Below, piece by piece: positions 32,983 through 39,781 of a stretch of 39,858 nt of DNA. The position numbers and the translations under genes are program-made. How positions within the stretch are numbered: the first letter of the stretch is position 1; each line of letters begins with the position of its first letter. Source of the DNA: Muribaculaceae bacterium. GTDB taxonomy: Bacteria; Bacteroidota; Bacteroidia; Bacteroidales; Muribaculaceae. The DNA lies in the NCBI GenBank assembly GCA_029068655.1, contig JAIECF010000066.1:1-39858 (forward strand), given 5' to 3'. Under the pieces are notes generated by a model. It did no database searches. It was not told the DNA's origin and was given only the letters and a program-made list of their open reading frames with translations.

Positions 32983-34390
32983 TACGATAATGGCGGTTGC
33001 CACACCATCGGGTAATGGAGCGTTGGCTATCATACGTATTTCGGGTCCTGAAGCATTCTGCATAGCAGATTCTGTGTGGTATGGAGCTGATTTAAAGAAT
33101 TGTGCCTCGCACACCGTACATCTCGGGAATATCATAGATGAGAATGGAGACAATCTTGACCAGGCAGTAGCCACTCTATTCAAAGGACCGAAATCTTTCA
33201 CCGGGGAGGATATAGTTGAGTTCACGCTGCATGGGTCGCCATGGATAATTCGTGAAGTCAGCAATCTGTTGCTTAGGCGAGGGGCGCGAGGAGCGGAACC
33301 TGGAGAGTTCTCTCGTCGTGCATATCTCAACGGTCGTATGGATCTTGCATCAGCGGAAGGAGTGGCCGACCTGATTGCATCGTCTTCTCGGGCAGCACAT
33401 CGGCTTGCCATGCAACAGACCAGGGGGTCTTTTTCGAAAGAGTTCAATGAACTGCGTGATAAGCTTATCGAACTCGCATCTCTGCTTGAGCTCGAGCTTG
33501 ATTTCTCGGAGGAGGATGTAGAGTTTGCAGATCGTACTCGACTGGTAGAAATAGCCTCTCTTCTTTTATTGAAAATTGACCGTCTTACAGCATCTTACGC
33601 TACAGGCCGGGCTATTAAAGAAGGTGTACCTGTCGTAATAGCCGGGATGCCTAATGTCGGAAAATCTACTTTACTCAACGCTTTTCTTCAGGAGGATAAA
33701 GCCATTGTATCAGACATTCCAGGCACGACACGCGACATAATAGAGGATACCTGCGAGATTGAGGGAGTATTATTCCGCTTCATCGACACGGCAGGACTCC
33801 GTGAATCATCAGATCGGATAGAAAGCATTGGCATAGAGAGAGCGAGAAAACGCCTCAATCAGGCCTCTATAGTACTGTGGCTAATAGATCCATTGTCTCC
33901 TATCGGAGAACAGATAGCAGAGATGAATGCGACAATTAAAAATCTTTCTCCCGACCGGAAGATAATTCCTGTGATTACGAAAATTTCAGCTCCGGGAGTA
34001 ACGGAACTGCATCTGGATTCCGTACAGAAATACCTCGATGCTGTTTTGGTTTCAGAAGAATTCCCCAACGACTTCCAGAAAATCGTAAAGATTTCCGCAG
34101 CGGAAGGGATCGGACTTGAATCATTATGTGAATCATTGAAAAAGGCCTCAATAAGTGACTTTGACCCTGAGAAAGAACTGTTGCTGACCAACGCGCGCCA
34201 TTACGGCGACCTTTTAAAAGCCGGAAACGCTCTCCGCCGGGCGCTTGATCAAATGCAGGCCGGAGCGAGTGTAGACTTCATAGCCATGGATATCCGCGAA
34301 GCCACCTCTGCCCTCTCCTCTCTCACAGGCGCCATCACCACCCCAGATCTTCTGAATTCTATATTCTCACGCTTCTGCATCGGCAAATAG
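32963..34390 (+). CDS. mnmE: tRNA modification GTPase MnmE (with unusual G4 motif)
   Basis: A 475-residue GTPase which with MnmG installs the aminomethyl-type modification on U34 of tRNAs. Domains: N-terminal tetrahydrofolate-binding domain (about 1-118), helical domain interrupted by the G domain (about 220-375), and C-terminal FCIGK (471-475) with the catalytic Cys472. G1 is GMPNVGKS (228-235), G2 the GTTRD loop, G3 DTAG (275-278). The G4 motif, normally NKxD, reads Thr339-Lys-Ile-Ser342, so the guanine-specifying Asp is replaced. The gene overlaps the nuclease gene by 20 bp and ends at the start of the mobile region; its 3' end is intact. Confidence 0.95.
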   Translation: MKALSDDTIMAVATPSGNGALAIIRISGPEAFCIADSVWYGADLKNCASHTVHLGNIIDENGDNLDQAVATLFKGPKSFTGEDIVEFTLHGSPWIIREVSNLLLRRGARGAEPGEFSRRAYLNGRMDLASAEGVADLIASSSRAAHRLAMQQTRGSFSKEFNELRDKLIELASLLELELDFSEEDVEFADRTRLVEIASLLLLKIDRLTASYATGRAIKEGVPVVIAGMPNVGKSTLLNAFLQEDKAIVSDIPGTTRDIIEDTCEIEGVLFRFIDTAGLRESSDRIESIGIERARKRLNQASIVLWLIDPLSPIGEQIAEMNATIKNLSPDRKIIPVITKISAPGVTELHLDSVQKYLDAVLVSEEFPNDFQKIVKISAAEGIGLESLCESLKKASISDFDPEKELLLTNARHYGDLLKAGNALRRALDQMQAGASVDFIAMDIREATSALSSLTGAITTPDLLNSIFSRFCIGK

Positions 34391-34432
34391 ATAATAGACT
34401 GAAAATCATATAATTAGCTAATAAATAACACG

Positions 34433-34459
34433 AAACGCCTCTTTTCAGGGGCGTTTTTT
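34433..34459 (+). terminator. Intrinsic terminator after mnmE
   Basis: AAACGCCTC (34433-34441) pairs with GGGGCGTTT (34448-34456) with one T-G wobble, loop of 6 nt, followed by more T residues (to 34459). It closes the pepT operon. Confidence 0.9.
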
Positions 34460-34639
34460 ATTGGTCAAAATGTCCGATTTTTGCGCATTTTGGTCGATTT
34501 TAACGCTTTCTTGTATCACGATTGTACCGTATTCGTGGTTTCCAGTCTCTGCCTTTCGAGGTCGTGGAATGTTGGGACACTCTGGGACACATTGGGACGC
34601 GCTGGGACACTTTTGTGTAACTTTTAACAGAAATAACCG
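34460..34639. other. Candidate left edge of the integrative element
   Basis: This non-coding stretch separates the chromosomal mnmE operon from mobile-element genes. It contains an inverted repeat CAAAATG/CATTTTG (34466-34472, 34486-34492), a loosely repeated 14-mer next to it (TCCGATTTTTGCGC, GTCGATTTTAACGC), and four 10-bp repeats (34571-34610). An attachment site may lie here or at the mnmE 3' end. I could not delimit it because the other end of the element is outside the window. Confidence 0.4.
34571..34610 (+). repeat. Four tandem 10-bp repeats (iteron-like)
   Basis: Four consecutive 10-mers of the form NNTGGGACRC: GTTGGGACAC, TCTGGGACAC, ATTGGGACGC and GCTGGGACAC. The period is close to one helical turn, so the eight-base cores lie on the same face of the DNA. 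The array ends 29 nt before the start of the four-HTH protein. Confidence 0.85.
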
Positions 34640-35542
34640 ATGAGCAGTACAATTGACATCAACAAGATTTGCGAGTGGTGTGGCAAAGAGTTTATAGCCC
34701 ACAAATGCACTACTCGCTATTGTTCCAAGCGATGTAGTGAACACGCTTATAAGTCTTTAAGGCGAGAAGCCCATGTAAAGAAAGAGAATCTGATAACACA
34801 AGAGAAGAAAGAAGATAAAAATAAACCTCTCGGAAATTACTTTACCCCTCGGCAATGTGCCGTTTTACTAGGAATTGGAAAGTCTTCTGTCTATCGTTGT
34901 CTTGCAGAAGGACTAATTCCTTGCATCCGCTTGAAGGGAAAGACCCTTATCAGCCGGGCAAGCATTGATAGGATGTTTGAGAACCCTCCTGAATATATCA
35001 AGAGGGAGAGGAAGGAGGCAGAACCCATTGAAGAGTTCTACACTACGAAAGAGATTCTGGAGAAATTCGGTATCAGTAATTCGTGGCTATTCAAGATGGC
35101 TAAGGAGCGGAATATTCCGAAAACAGTTGTCAGAGGAAAGACACTATGGAGTCGGACGCATATCGACAAAGCTCTTGCCGATAAACAGCCTACAGAAGTT
35201 GCCGAGGAGGAATGGTATTCGGTCGAGGAAGTTTGCGCAAAGTTCAATATGTCTAAGGAGGCTGTCTATCGTTTCGTGTCGGAGCGAAAGATCGGCAAGC
35301 GTAAGGATAAATGCAAGGTATTCTATTCGCGTCGCCAGTTCGATAAGGCTATGGGTGTTGAGTCAGAGTTGGAGCCGGAATATTACACTATGCCGGAAGC
35401 AATGGCTCGATATAATATGACACGCGATCAGATTTCGCATTATGTCCGCACACATAATATTCCGCGCACATACGAAGGTCGATATGTTAGAATAGACCGA
35501 AAGGCTCTTGACGCGCTGTTTGCGCCGCCCAAGATAAGTTAA
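34640..35542 (+). CDS. Protein with zinc-knuckle and four tandem helix-turn-helix (excisionase-like) domains
   Basis: A 300-residue DNA-binding protein. The N-terminus has a Cys cluster (Cys11, Cys14, Cys23, Cys28, Cys32 in the CEWC...YCSKRC region) likely binding zinc. Four HTH_17/MerR-like units follow at a pitch of about 60 residues: about 67-115, 133-180, 192-238 and 248-294, each opening with a Tyr/Phe-Tyr/Thr helix start and ending with an arginine wing (SRASIDRM, SRTHIDKA, SRRQFDKA, IDRKALDA). Single HTH_17 domains are typical of excisionases and regulators in Bacteroidota mobile elements. It precedes the integrase gene by 100 nt, and the spacer shares a motif with another spacer at 39311-39395. 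Role in excision or regulation is inference. Confidence 0.75.
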   Translation: MSSTIDINKICEWCGKEFIAHKCTTRYCSKRCSEHAYKSLRREAHVKKENLITQEKKEDKNKPLGNYFTPRQCAVLLGIGKSSVYRCLAEGLIPCIRLKGKTLISRASIDRMFENPPEYIKRERKEAEPIEEFYTTKEILEKFGISNSWLFKMAKERNIPKTVVRGKTLWSRTHIDKALADKQPTEVAEEEWYSVEEVCAKFNMSKEAVYRFVSERKIGKRKDKCKVFYSRRQFDKAMGVESELEPEYYTMPEAMARYNMTRDQISHYVRTHNIPRTYEGRYVRIDRKALDALFAPPKIS

Positions 35543-35611
35543 AAATCGGTGAATGATACAGGTGAGTTGATATTCACTTGTTCACCGTCAATCACTTATA
35601 TAGTTTTGCAG
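35536..35611 (+). promoter_or_regulatory. Integrase promoter with CGGTGAA/TTCACCG module (copy A)
   Basis: Directly at the preceding stop codon stands GTTAAAAATCGGTGAA. CGGTGAA (35547-35553) and TTCACCG (35581-35587) are perfect inverted repeats 27 nt apart. CACCGT is followed after 12 nt by TAGTTTTGCAG (35601-35611), containing a full -7 box; CTTG (35577-35580) is the -33 element with a 20-nt spacer. The same arrangement recurs at 39311-39395. Confidence 0.65.
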
Positions 35612-35642
35612 AAAAATCAATCAACAAATAAAAAGCACAGAT

Positions 35643-36752
35643 ATGTTACCATCAACATGTTCTAAAGTAACCTTGCGCCAGCGTCCTATCAGCAATGACA
35701 GGCTGTCGCTCTATCTGGACTACTATCCGGCAGTCCGCAATCCCAAGACTATGAAACTGTCCCGTCGTGAATCTCTCGGTTTCTACATCTTCGCTAATCC
35801 TCGCAGCAAGTATCAAAAGGAGTACAACGATTCTATTCTGATGCGTGCCGAACTCATCCGTTGCCGTCGCCAAGAGGCCGTTATAAATCAAGAGTTCGGT
35901 TTCATGGATCGTGAGCAACCGAAAGCAGACTTCCTCGAATACTTTGAGGAGAAGGCAAAGGAACATTATGAAAAGTGGACGATTACATATCGTCATTTTC
36001 AGCATTTCGTAAAAGGTAAATGCACCTTTGGAGATGTGACAGTGGATCTTTGCAACAAGTTCCGTGACTATCTTCTGAAAGCAAAGCAACTTCGGCATCC
36101 AAAACAAACCATCTCCCGTAACTCAGCAGCCGGCTACTTCTCAACGTTCCGCGCATTGCTGAAAGCGGCATACAAGGAAAGATTGCTGAAAGAAAATCTT
36201 AATGACTTTATCGAGGAAATTGAATATGAGGAAGTCAAGAAGAACTTCCTGACAGCTGAAGAGGTAAAGCAACTTGCAGCCACTCCATGCGACAAGCCTG
36301 TGCTTAAGCAAGCATCACTATTCTCTATCCTTACCGGACTTCGTATAAGTGATATTCTAAAGTTACGATGGGAAGACATCCGTCCCGATTCAACTGGTGA
36401 AATGGCTATGTTTGTGCGTATTCAAAAGACGCAGAAAGAATCTGTCCATCCTCTCAGTCCGGAAATGCTTGCGCTATGTGGTGAACGAGGAAAAGGGATT
36501 GTGTTCAAGGGGTTCAACCGATCGATGACACAAGGCGCACTGAAGAAATGGATCACAGCAGCCGGAATCACCAAACGTATTACGTTTCACCGTTTTAGAG
36601 ATACGTTTGCGACATTGCAGCTCGCCGCAGGAACAGACATCTACACTGTCAGCAAGATGCTCGACCATGCCAACGTAACTACAACGCAAATCTACGCAAA
36701 ATTAGTCGATAGCACTAAGCGCGACACCGTGGACCGCATCAAGCTGACATAA
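35643..36752 (+). CDS. Tyrosine site-specific recombinase (integrase)
   Basis: A 369-residue tyrosine recombinase of the Bacteroidota mobile-element type. An arm-binding-like N-terminus (about 1-90), a SAM-like core-binding domain (about 95-200) and a catalytic domain (about 215-369) can be seen. Catalytic residues: Arg234 (TGLRISDILKLRW), Lys in the beta-hairpin IQKTQKE, His316 and Arg319 (HRFRDTFATL), His342 (MLDHANVTTTQ) and nucleophile Tyr351 (QIYAKL). Box II has Asp after the second Arg instead of the common His, which is a tolerated position. It likely integrates and excises the element next to mnmE. Followed by a terminator. Confidence 0.92.
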   Translation: MLPSTCSKVTLRQRPISNDRLSLYLDYYPAVRNPKTMKLSRRESLGFYIFANPRSKYQKEYNDSILMRAELIRCRRQEAVINQEFGFMDREQPKADFLEYFEEKAKEHYEKWTITYRHFQHFVKGKCTFGDVTVDLCNKFRDYLLKAKQLRHPKQTISRNSAAGYFSTFRALLKAAYKERLLKENLNDFIEEIEYEEVKKNFLTAEEVKQLAATPCDKPVLKQASLFSILTGLRISDILKLRWEDIRPDSTGEMAMFVRIQKTQKESVHPLSPEMLALCGERGKGIVFKGFNRSMTQGALKKWITAAGITKRITFHRFRDTFATLQLAAGTDIYTVSKMLDHANVTTTQIYAKLVDSTKRDTVDRIKLT

Positions 36753-36774
36753 TAACCTGACTTTACCCAAGAAT

Positions 36775-36803
36775 CGAGGCGGATAACTCTGCCTCGGTTT
36801 TTT
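36775..36803 (+). terminator. Intrinsic terminator after the integrase
   Basis: CGAGGC (36775-36780) pairs with GCCTCG (36791-36796) around a 10-nt loop, extended by one T-G wobble, followed by T6 (36798-36803). Confidence 0.9.
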
Positions 36804-36854
36804 CATAGAGAAAGAGAATGATAGGGATTTATATTGTTCTGAACACTTTGTCAT

Positions 36855-36870
36855 AGCAGATTAATTTGCT
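36855..36870. promoter_or_regulatory. Imperfect palindrome upstream of the hipBA-like pair
   Basis: AGCAGATTAATTTGCT is a 16-bp palindrome with seven of eight pairs matching, 28 nt before the antitoxin start. HipB-type antitoxins usually bind palindromic operators and repress their own operon, so this is the best operator candidate. I see no full consensus promoter here. Confidence 0.4.
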
Positions 36871-36898
36871 AGCTTGGGAGTATAGTAGTAGCAGTATT

Positions 36899-37258
36899 AT
36901 GAATATATCCAATAATAGTAATAATATATTATCCGTATTAGACAACTTTACGCTTGATAATCCTGACGATATTATGATGCAGGTTGCGGAGAATTTCCGC
37001 AAGCGTAGAGTTGAGAAAAATATTACCCGACAGCGCATTGCCGAGTTGTCAGGAGTGCCGCTATCTACTGTTGCACGCTTTGAACAGAAAGGTCTCATTG
37101 CATTTGAATCGCTGATTAAGCTTGCTATGGCTTTGGGATATACTTCTGAGATAAAGGATCTGTTTTCTGCTCCAAAGTTTGACACAATGGAGGAGCTCGA
37201 CCTGATCCGTCAGAAAAGCAATGACAAGAGGGCTTACATTAAACGCAATAAAGTATGA
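36899..37258 (+). CDS. XRE-type HTH protein, HipB-like antitoxin/regulator
   Basis: About 119 residues with a central helix-turn-helix (about 23-85): VAENFRKRRVEKNITRQRIA, then ELSGVPLSTVARFEQKG. It precedes the hipA-like gene with a 4-nt ATGA overlap, the normal order of HipB and HipA. The C-terminal tail is basic (IRQKSNDKRAYIKRNK) and may contact the toxin. The frame is open 11 codons upstream to a TTG at 36866, but the ATG at 36899 gives a normal start and leaves room for the upstream palindrome. Confidence 0.82.
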   Translation: MNISNNSNNILSVLDNFTLDNPDDIMMQVAENFRKRRVEKNITRQRIAELSGVPLSTVARFEQKGLIAFESLIKLAMALGYTSEIKDLFSAPKFDTMEELDLIRQKSNDKRAYIKRNKV

Positions 37259-38382
37259 AGAAGACTGAAAAGCTTAAGGTTATGTTTCATGGGCGACCTG
37301 TCGGAGTGCTTTCACTTACTCCTGACAATCGCCTGAACGTCTTTGAGTACGACAAATCGTGGCTTGCCGACGGTTTCAGCATTTCACCGCTTGAACTGCC
37401 GTTGAAATCAGGCATTTTCGTTGCCAAGCCACAACCGTTTTATGGAAATTTCGGTATCTTTGAGGACAGTCTGCCCGATGGTTATGGTCGTTATCTTCTT
37501 CATAAAGCATTGCTACGTAATGGCATAAACGATGCAGACCTATCTTCTCTTGATAGGCTTGCATTAGTTGGCGGCAATGGTATGGGAGCCTTGACTTATT
37601 CCCCTGCCGTATTCCTTGAGCAAGAAGAAGTAGTAACAGACTTCGATAGGCTTCAGGAAATTGCACTTGAAGTGCTTAAGGAACAGCAGGATAAAGATGC
37701 CGGACTACTCCTATATAACAGCGGTAATAGCGGTGGCGCCAGACCCAAAGCTGTATTTACAGATTCGGAAGGACACTGGATAGTTAAATTCCGTCACACA
37801 TACGATCCGAAAGATATAGGAATACAAGAAGCTCGATATAATGAGGTAGCACGAAAATGCGGTATTATTGTGCCCGACTTCCGGCTTATCAATGGACGAT
37901 ATTTCGCGTCCCGGCGGTTTGACATTGACTACAACGGTAACCGAATTCATACTGCCACTGCCGGAGGATTGATGTGCATTTCTCTCCGTGAGCCGTTTAT
38001 GGATTATTCAAATCTACTCGCTTTGACAGGGTATATAACCCAAAGTCGTGAAGATGTCGAGCAGATGTATCGTAGAATGCTGTTCAATTATCTCGCTGAT
38101 AATAAGGATGATCATTGCAAGAATTTCAGTTTCTATGTAATCAAGGATAATGATTTGAAGATATGGAGGTGGCGACTTGCTCCTGCATACGACCTAACTC
38201 TTTGCACTGAAGGCTACAACGGAGAACACGCTACTTCCGTCAACGGTACCGGTCATCCACGATTGTCTGATTTCATTGCTGTCGGCAAAAAAATCAAACT
38301 TTCAGAGGATAGATGCCGGGGATTAATTGAGGAAGTTCGATCCTGTTGCACGGAATTGTCCCGATATGATATAAAAGAATAA
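37255..38382 (+). CDS. HipA-family Ser/Thr kinase toxin
   Basis: A 375-residue full-length HipA-type protein. The N-terminal subdomain (about 6-105) includes FGIFEDSLPDGYGRYLLHKA. The glycine-rich phosphate loop SGNSGGARPK lies at 156-165, the ATP lysine is Lys178 (IVKFRH), the catalytic Asp285 is in NKDDHCKN (283-290), and the DFG-equivalent is Asp313 (APAYDL). In E. coli, HipA phosphorylates glutamyl-tRNA synthetase and induces dormancy; related kinases target other proteins. All key residues seem intact, so it should be active when not bound by the upstream HTH protein. It lies inside the putative integrative element, where it could stabilise it or act in defence; this is inference. Confidence 0.9.
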   Translation: MKKTEKLKVMFHGRPVGVLSLTPDNRLNVFEYDKSWLADGFSISPLELPLKSGIFVAKPQPFYGNFGIFEDSLPDGYGRYLLHKALLRNGINDADLSSLDRLALVGGNGMGALTYSPAVFLEQEEVVTDFDRLQEIALEVLKEQQDKDAGLLLYNSGNSGGARPKAVFTDSEGHWIVKFRHTYDPKDIGIQEARYNEVARKCGIIVPDFRLINGRYFASRRFDIDYNGNRIHTATAGGLMCISLREPFMDYSNLLALTGYITQSREDVEQMYRRMLFNYLADNKDDHCKNFSFYVIKDNDLKIWRWRLAPAYDLTLCTEGYNGEHATSVNGTGHPRLSDFIAVGKKIKLSEDRCRGLIEEVRSCCTELSRYDIKE

Positions 38383-38414
38383 TATTGCAAAAATAGATTT
38401 CGATGGCATAGTTG

Positions 38415-38449
38415 ATGGCGGAGTGAAACTTTCTCACTCCGCCATTTTT
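38415..38449 (+). terminator. Intrinsic terminator of the hipBA-like operon
   Basis: ATGGCGGAGTGA (38415-38426) pairs perfectly with TCACTCCGCCAT (38434-38445) around a 7-nt loop and is followed by T4 after the final T of the stem. Confidence 0.92.
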
Positions 38450-38539
38450 GCCGCATGGGATAAAATAGCACAAAATAGTCTATTCATTGCCTTTCACGGT
38501 CGTTCATCATTAATCAAACTGTTAAAAATACACACTATC

Positions 38540-38623
38540 GGATAAAATTAGTGTTGCACATTTCGTTTTTAGCAATCGACCTATTATACTTTTGCAGGAT
38601 AAAATGAACATTAAATTTTATCC
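38540..38623 (+). promoter_or_regulatory. -7 box and GGATAAAAT repeats upstream of the membrane protein gene
   Basis: TACTTTTG (38587-38594) matches the -7 box; there is no good -33. GGATAAAAT occurs at 38540-38548 and 38597-38605, and its reverse complement ATTTTATCC at 38615-38623. The latter two form a perfect 9-bp inverted repeat between the -7 box and the start codon (38626), spanning the expected transcription start, like an operator or a translation-blocking hairpin. Confidence 0.5.
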
Positions 38624-38625
38624 GT

Positions 38626-39315
38626 ATGCAAAAACACTTAAATGCAATCCGAACAGTGGCGCTTATCTGCATCGCAGGTAAGGCTGTTTCAGTCAGTTTT
38701 GCCGGTGTGGAAGACGGTCTTCCACTCTCGGTAACAATCAACTCACTTCTTATCAATTTCCTTCTGCTGACACTGCTGTATTTTTCAGTAGAGTTTGCGG
38801 TACGTTTCTTCATCTGGCCGCAGACTCGCAGCATCCACGCAATCGCCGTATTCCGAAAGAATAAGAAAGCTGCTGTAGAAAAAGCCGAAGAACCGGAGCC
38901 CGTCAAACCTGTCTCTCCGCTTGAAACACCCAAAGCGAAGGAGGTGATCGCCTATACTCTCGGAACTTTCGCAGGGGTACTCACCAATGAGGAACTGATG
39001 GCTCTTGACAAGAATCTTAAGGCGTTCATTCTTGGGGAAAGGGAACTTCCAGCTGCCTTAAATCGCAGAATTTCTCATCTGAGGACAAACGACATTTATC
39101 ATTTCGGCTGGAACATTGCGAGACGGCTTAAAATCAGTAATGATGACATGGCTGTTTTCCTAAAATCTCAGTTCGTCTGGCATCTTGACGACTCTGCGCT
39201 TAGCACCATTAGCAAAAAATTGTCCTATGAGATTGGGAAATTCACCATACCGAAAGTCGATCCTAAGGAGATACTTTTACCCTTTCCTCTTGCCAAGGAG
39301 TTAGGCATATGTTAA
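38626..39315 (+). CDS. Unknown protein with N-terminal membrane segment
   Basis: A 229-residue protein I do not recognise. Residues about 10-28 are weakly hydrophobic and 40-62 form a strong membrane helix (INSLLINFLLLTLLYFSVEF). After a Lys/Glu/Pro-rich linker (about 77-105, KKAAVEKAEEPEPVKPVSP) comes a helical, soluble C-terminal domain (about 108-215) with basic patches such as LNRRISHLRT and NIARRLK. This tethers a probably cytoplasmic domain to the inner membrane. Its stop is directly followed by a control module shared with the integrase promoter, so it belongs to the element. Possible roles include regulation or mobilisation, but nothing is shown by the sequence. Confidence 0.6.
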   Translation: MQKHLNAIRTVALICIAGKAVSVSFAGVEDGLPLSVTINSLLINFLLLTLLYFSVEFAVRFFIWPQTRSIHAIAVFRKNKKAAVEKAEEPEPVKPVSPLETPKAKEVIAYTLGTFAGVLTNEELMALDKNLKAFILGERELPAALNRRISHLRTNDIYHFGWNIARRLKISNDDMAVFLKSQFVWHLDDSALSTISKKLSYEIGKFTIPKVDPKEILLPFPLAKELGIC

Positions 39316-39395
39316 AAAGCGGTGAAACTCTACAAATCAGATAAATAACTTTTTCACTCACTGGCTCACCGTTGCCGATACCCATAATTTTGCAG
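39311..39395 (+). promoter_or_regulatory. CGGTGAA/CTCACCG control module (copy B) before the small HTH gene
   Basis: GTTAAAAAGCGGTGAA stands at the preceding stop codon, matching copy A at 15 of 16 positions. CGGTGAA (39320-39326) and CTCACCG (39365-39371) are inverted repeats with one mismatch, 38 nt apart. CACCGT (39367-39372) is followed after 12 nt by TAATTTTGCAG (39385-39395) with a full -7 box. No TTG lies at the -33 position, so an activator may be needed. Confidence 0.6.
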
Positions 39396-39417
39396 CAAAT
39401 TCTAACGCGAAAAATTT

Positions 39418-39780
39418 ATGGAACAATCCAAAATTTCATTTGAATCGCTGCCTGAACTTGTAAGTAGTCTTGCCAGCGAAATCGAGGGTCTTAAGACTCT
39501 CGTGAAAGAGGCTCTTGGTAAGAAAACCAATGAGCCGGACAACCGTCTTGTAGGTATCGACGAGGCTTGCAAAATCCTCCGCCGCAAGAAATCCACAATC
39601 TACCACATGGTGCGCGACGGTATTCTGCCACACTATAAAGTAGGCAAAATGCTTGAATTCCGCCCTTCGGAACTTATAGCATGGCAGGAACAACACGCGA
39701 GCGAGGGAACAAAATCAACCGACGAGATCCTTAACGAGATGAAATCGGGTATGCGCCGACAGCCTAAATCCGGATGGTAA
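39418..39780 (+). CDS. Single-domain HTH_17 excisionase-like DNA-binding protein
   Basis: A 120-residue protein. An N-terminal helical region with heptad-like leucines (about 10-35, LPELVSSLASEIEGLKTLVK) may dimerise it. The helix-turn-helix of the HTH_17/excisionase type is at about 45-92: LVGIDEACKILRRKKSTIYH, then the wing GILPHYKVGKMLEFRPSELI. Such proteins stand directly before replication/primase and mobilisation genes in Bacteroidota integrative elements, and here the next gene starts one base after the stop. Likely role: regulator or accessory factor in excision or replication of the element. Confidence 0.82.
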   Translation: MEQSKISFESLPELVSSLASEIEGLKTLVKEALGKKTNEPDNRLVGIDEACKILRRKKSTIYHMVRDGILPHYKVGKMLEFRPSELIAWQEQHASEGTKSTDEILNEMKSGMRRQPKSGW

Positions 39781-39781
39781 T

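Noticed and set aside
32644..33447. 267-codon minus-strand frame
   Set aside because: Antisense to the nuclease and mnmE genes; these carry clear motifs and the antisense product does not.
34571..34610. Short CRISPR-like array
   Set aside because: Repeats are contiguous 10-mers without spacers and there are no cas genes.
34461..34643. 60-codon open frame across the 10-bp repeats
   Set aside because: It starts in the mnmE terminator tail, runs through the tandem repeats and overlaps the next start codon; composition is unlike a protein, and the repeats break any domain pattern.
38647..38667. Similarity of TCTGCATCG to the mnmE 3' end, as a possible second attachment site
   Set aside because: Only nine consecutive bases match and it lies inside a coding sequence; likely chance.
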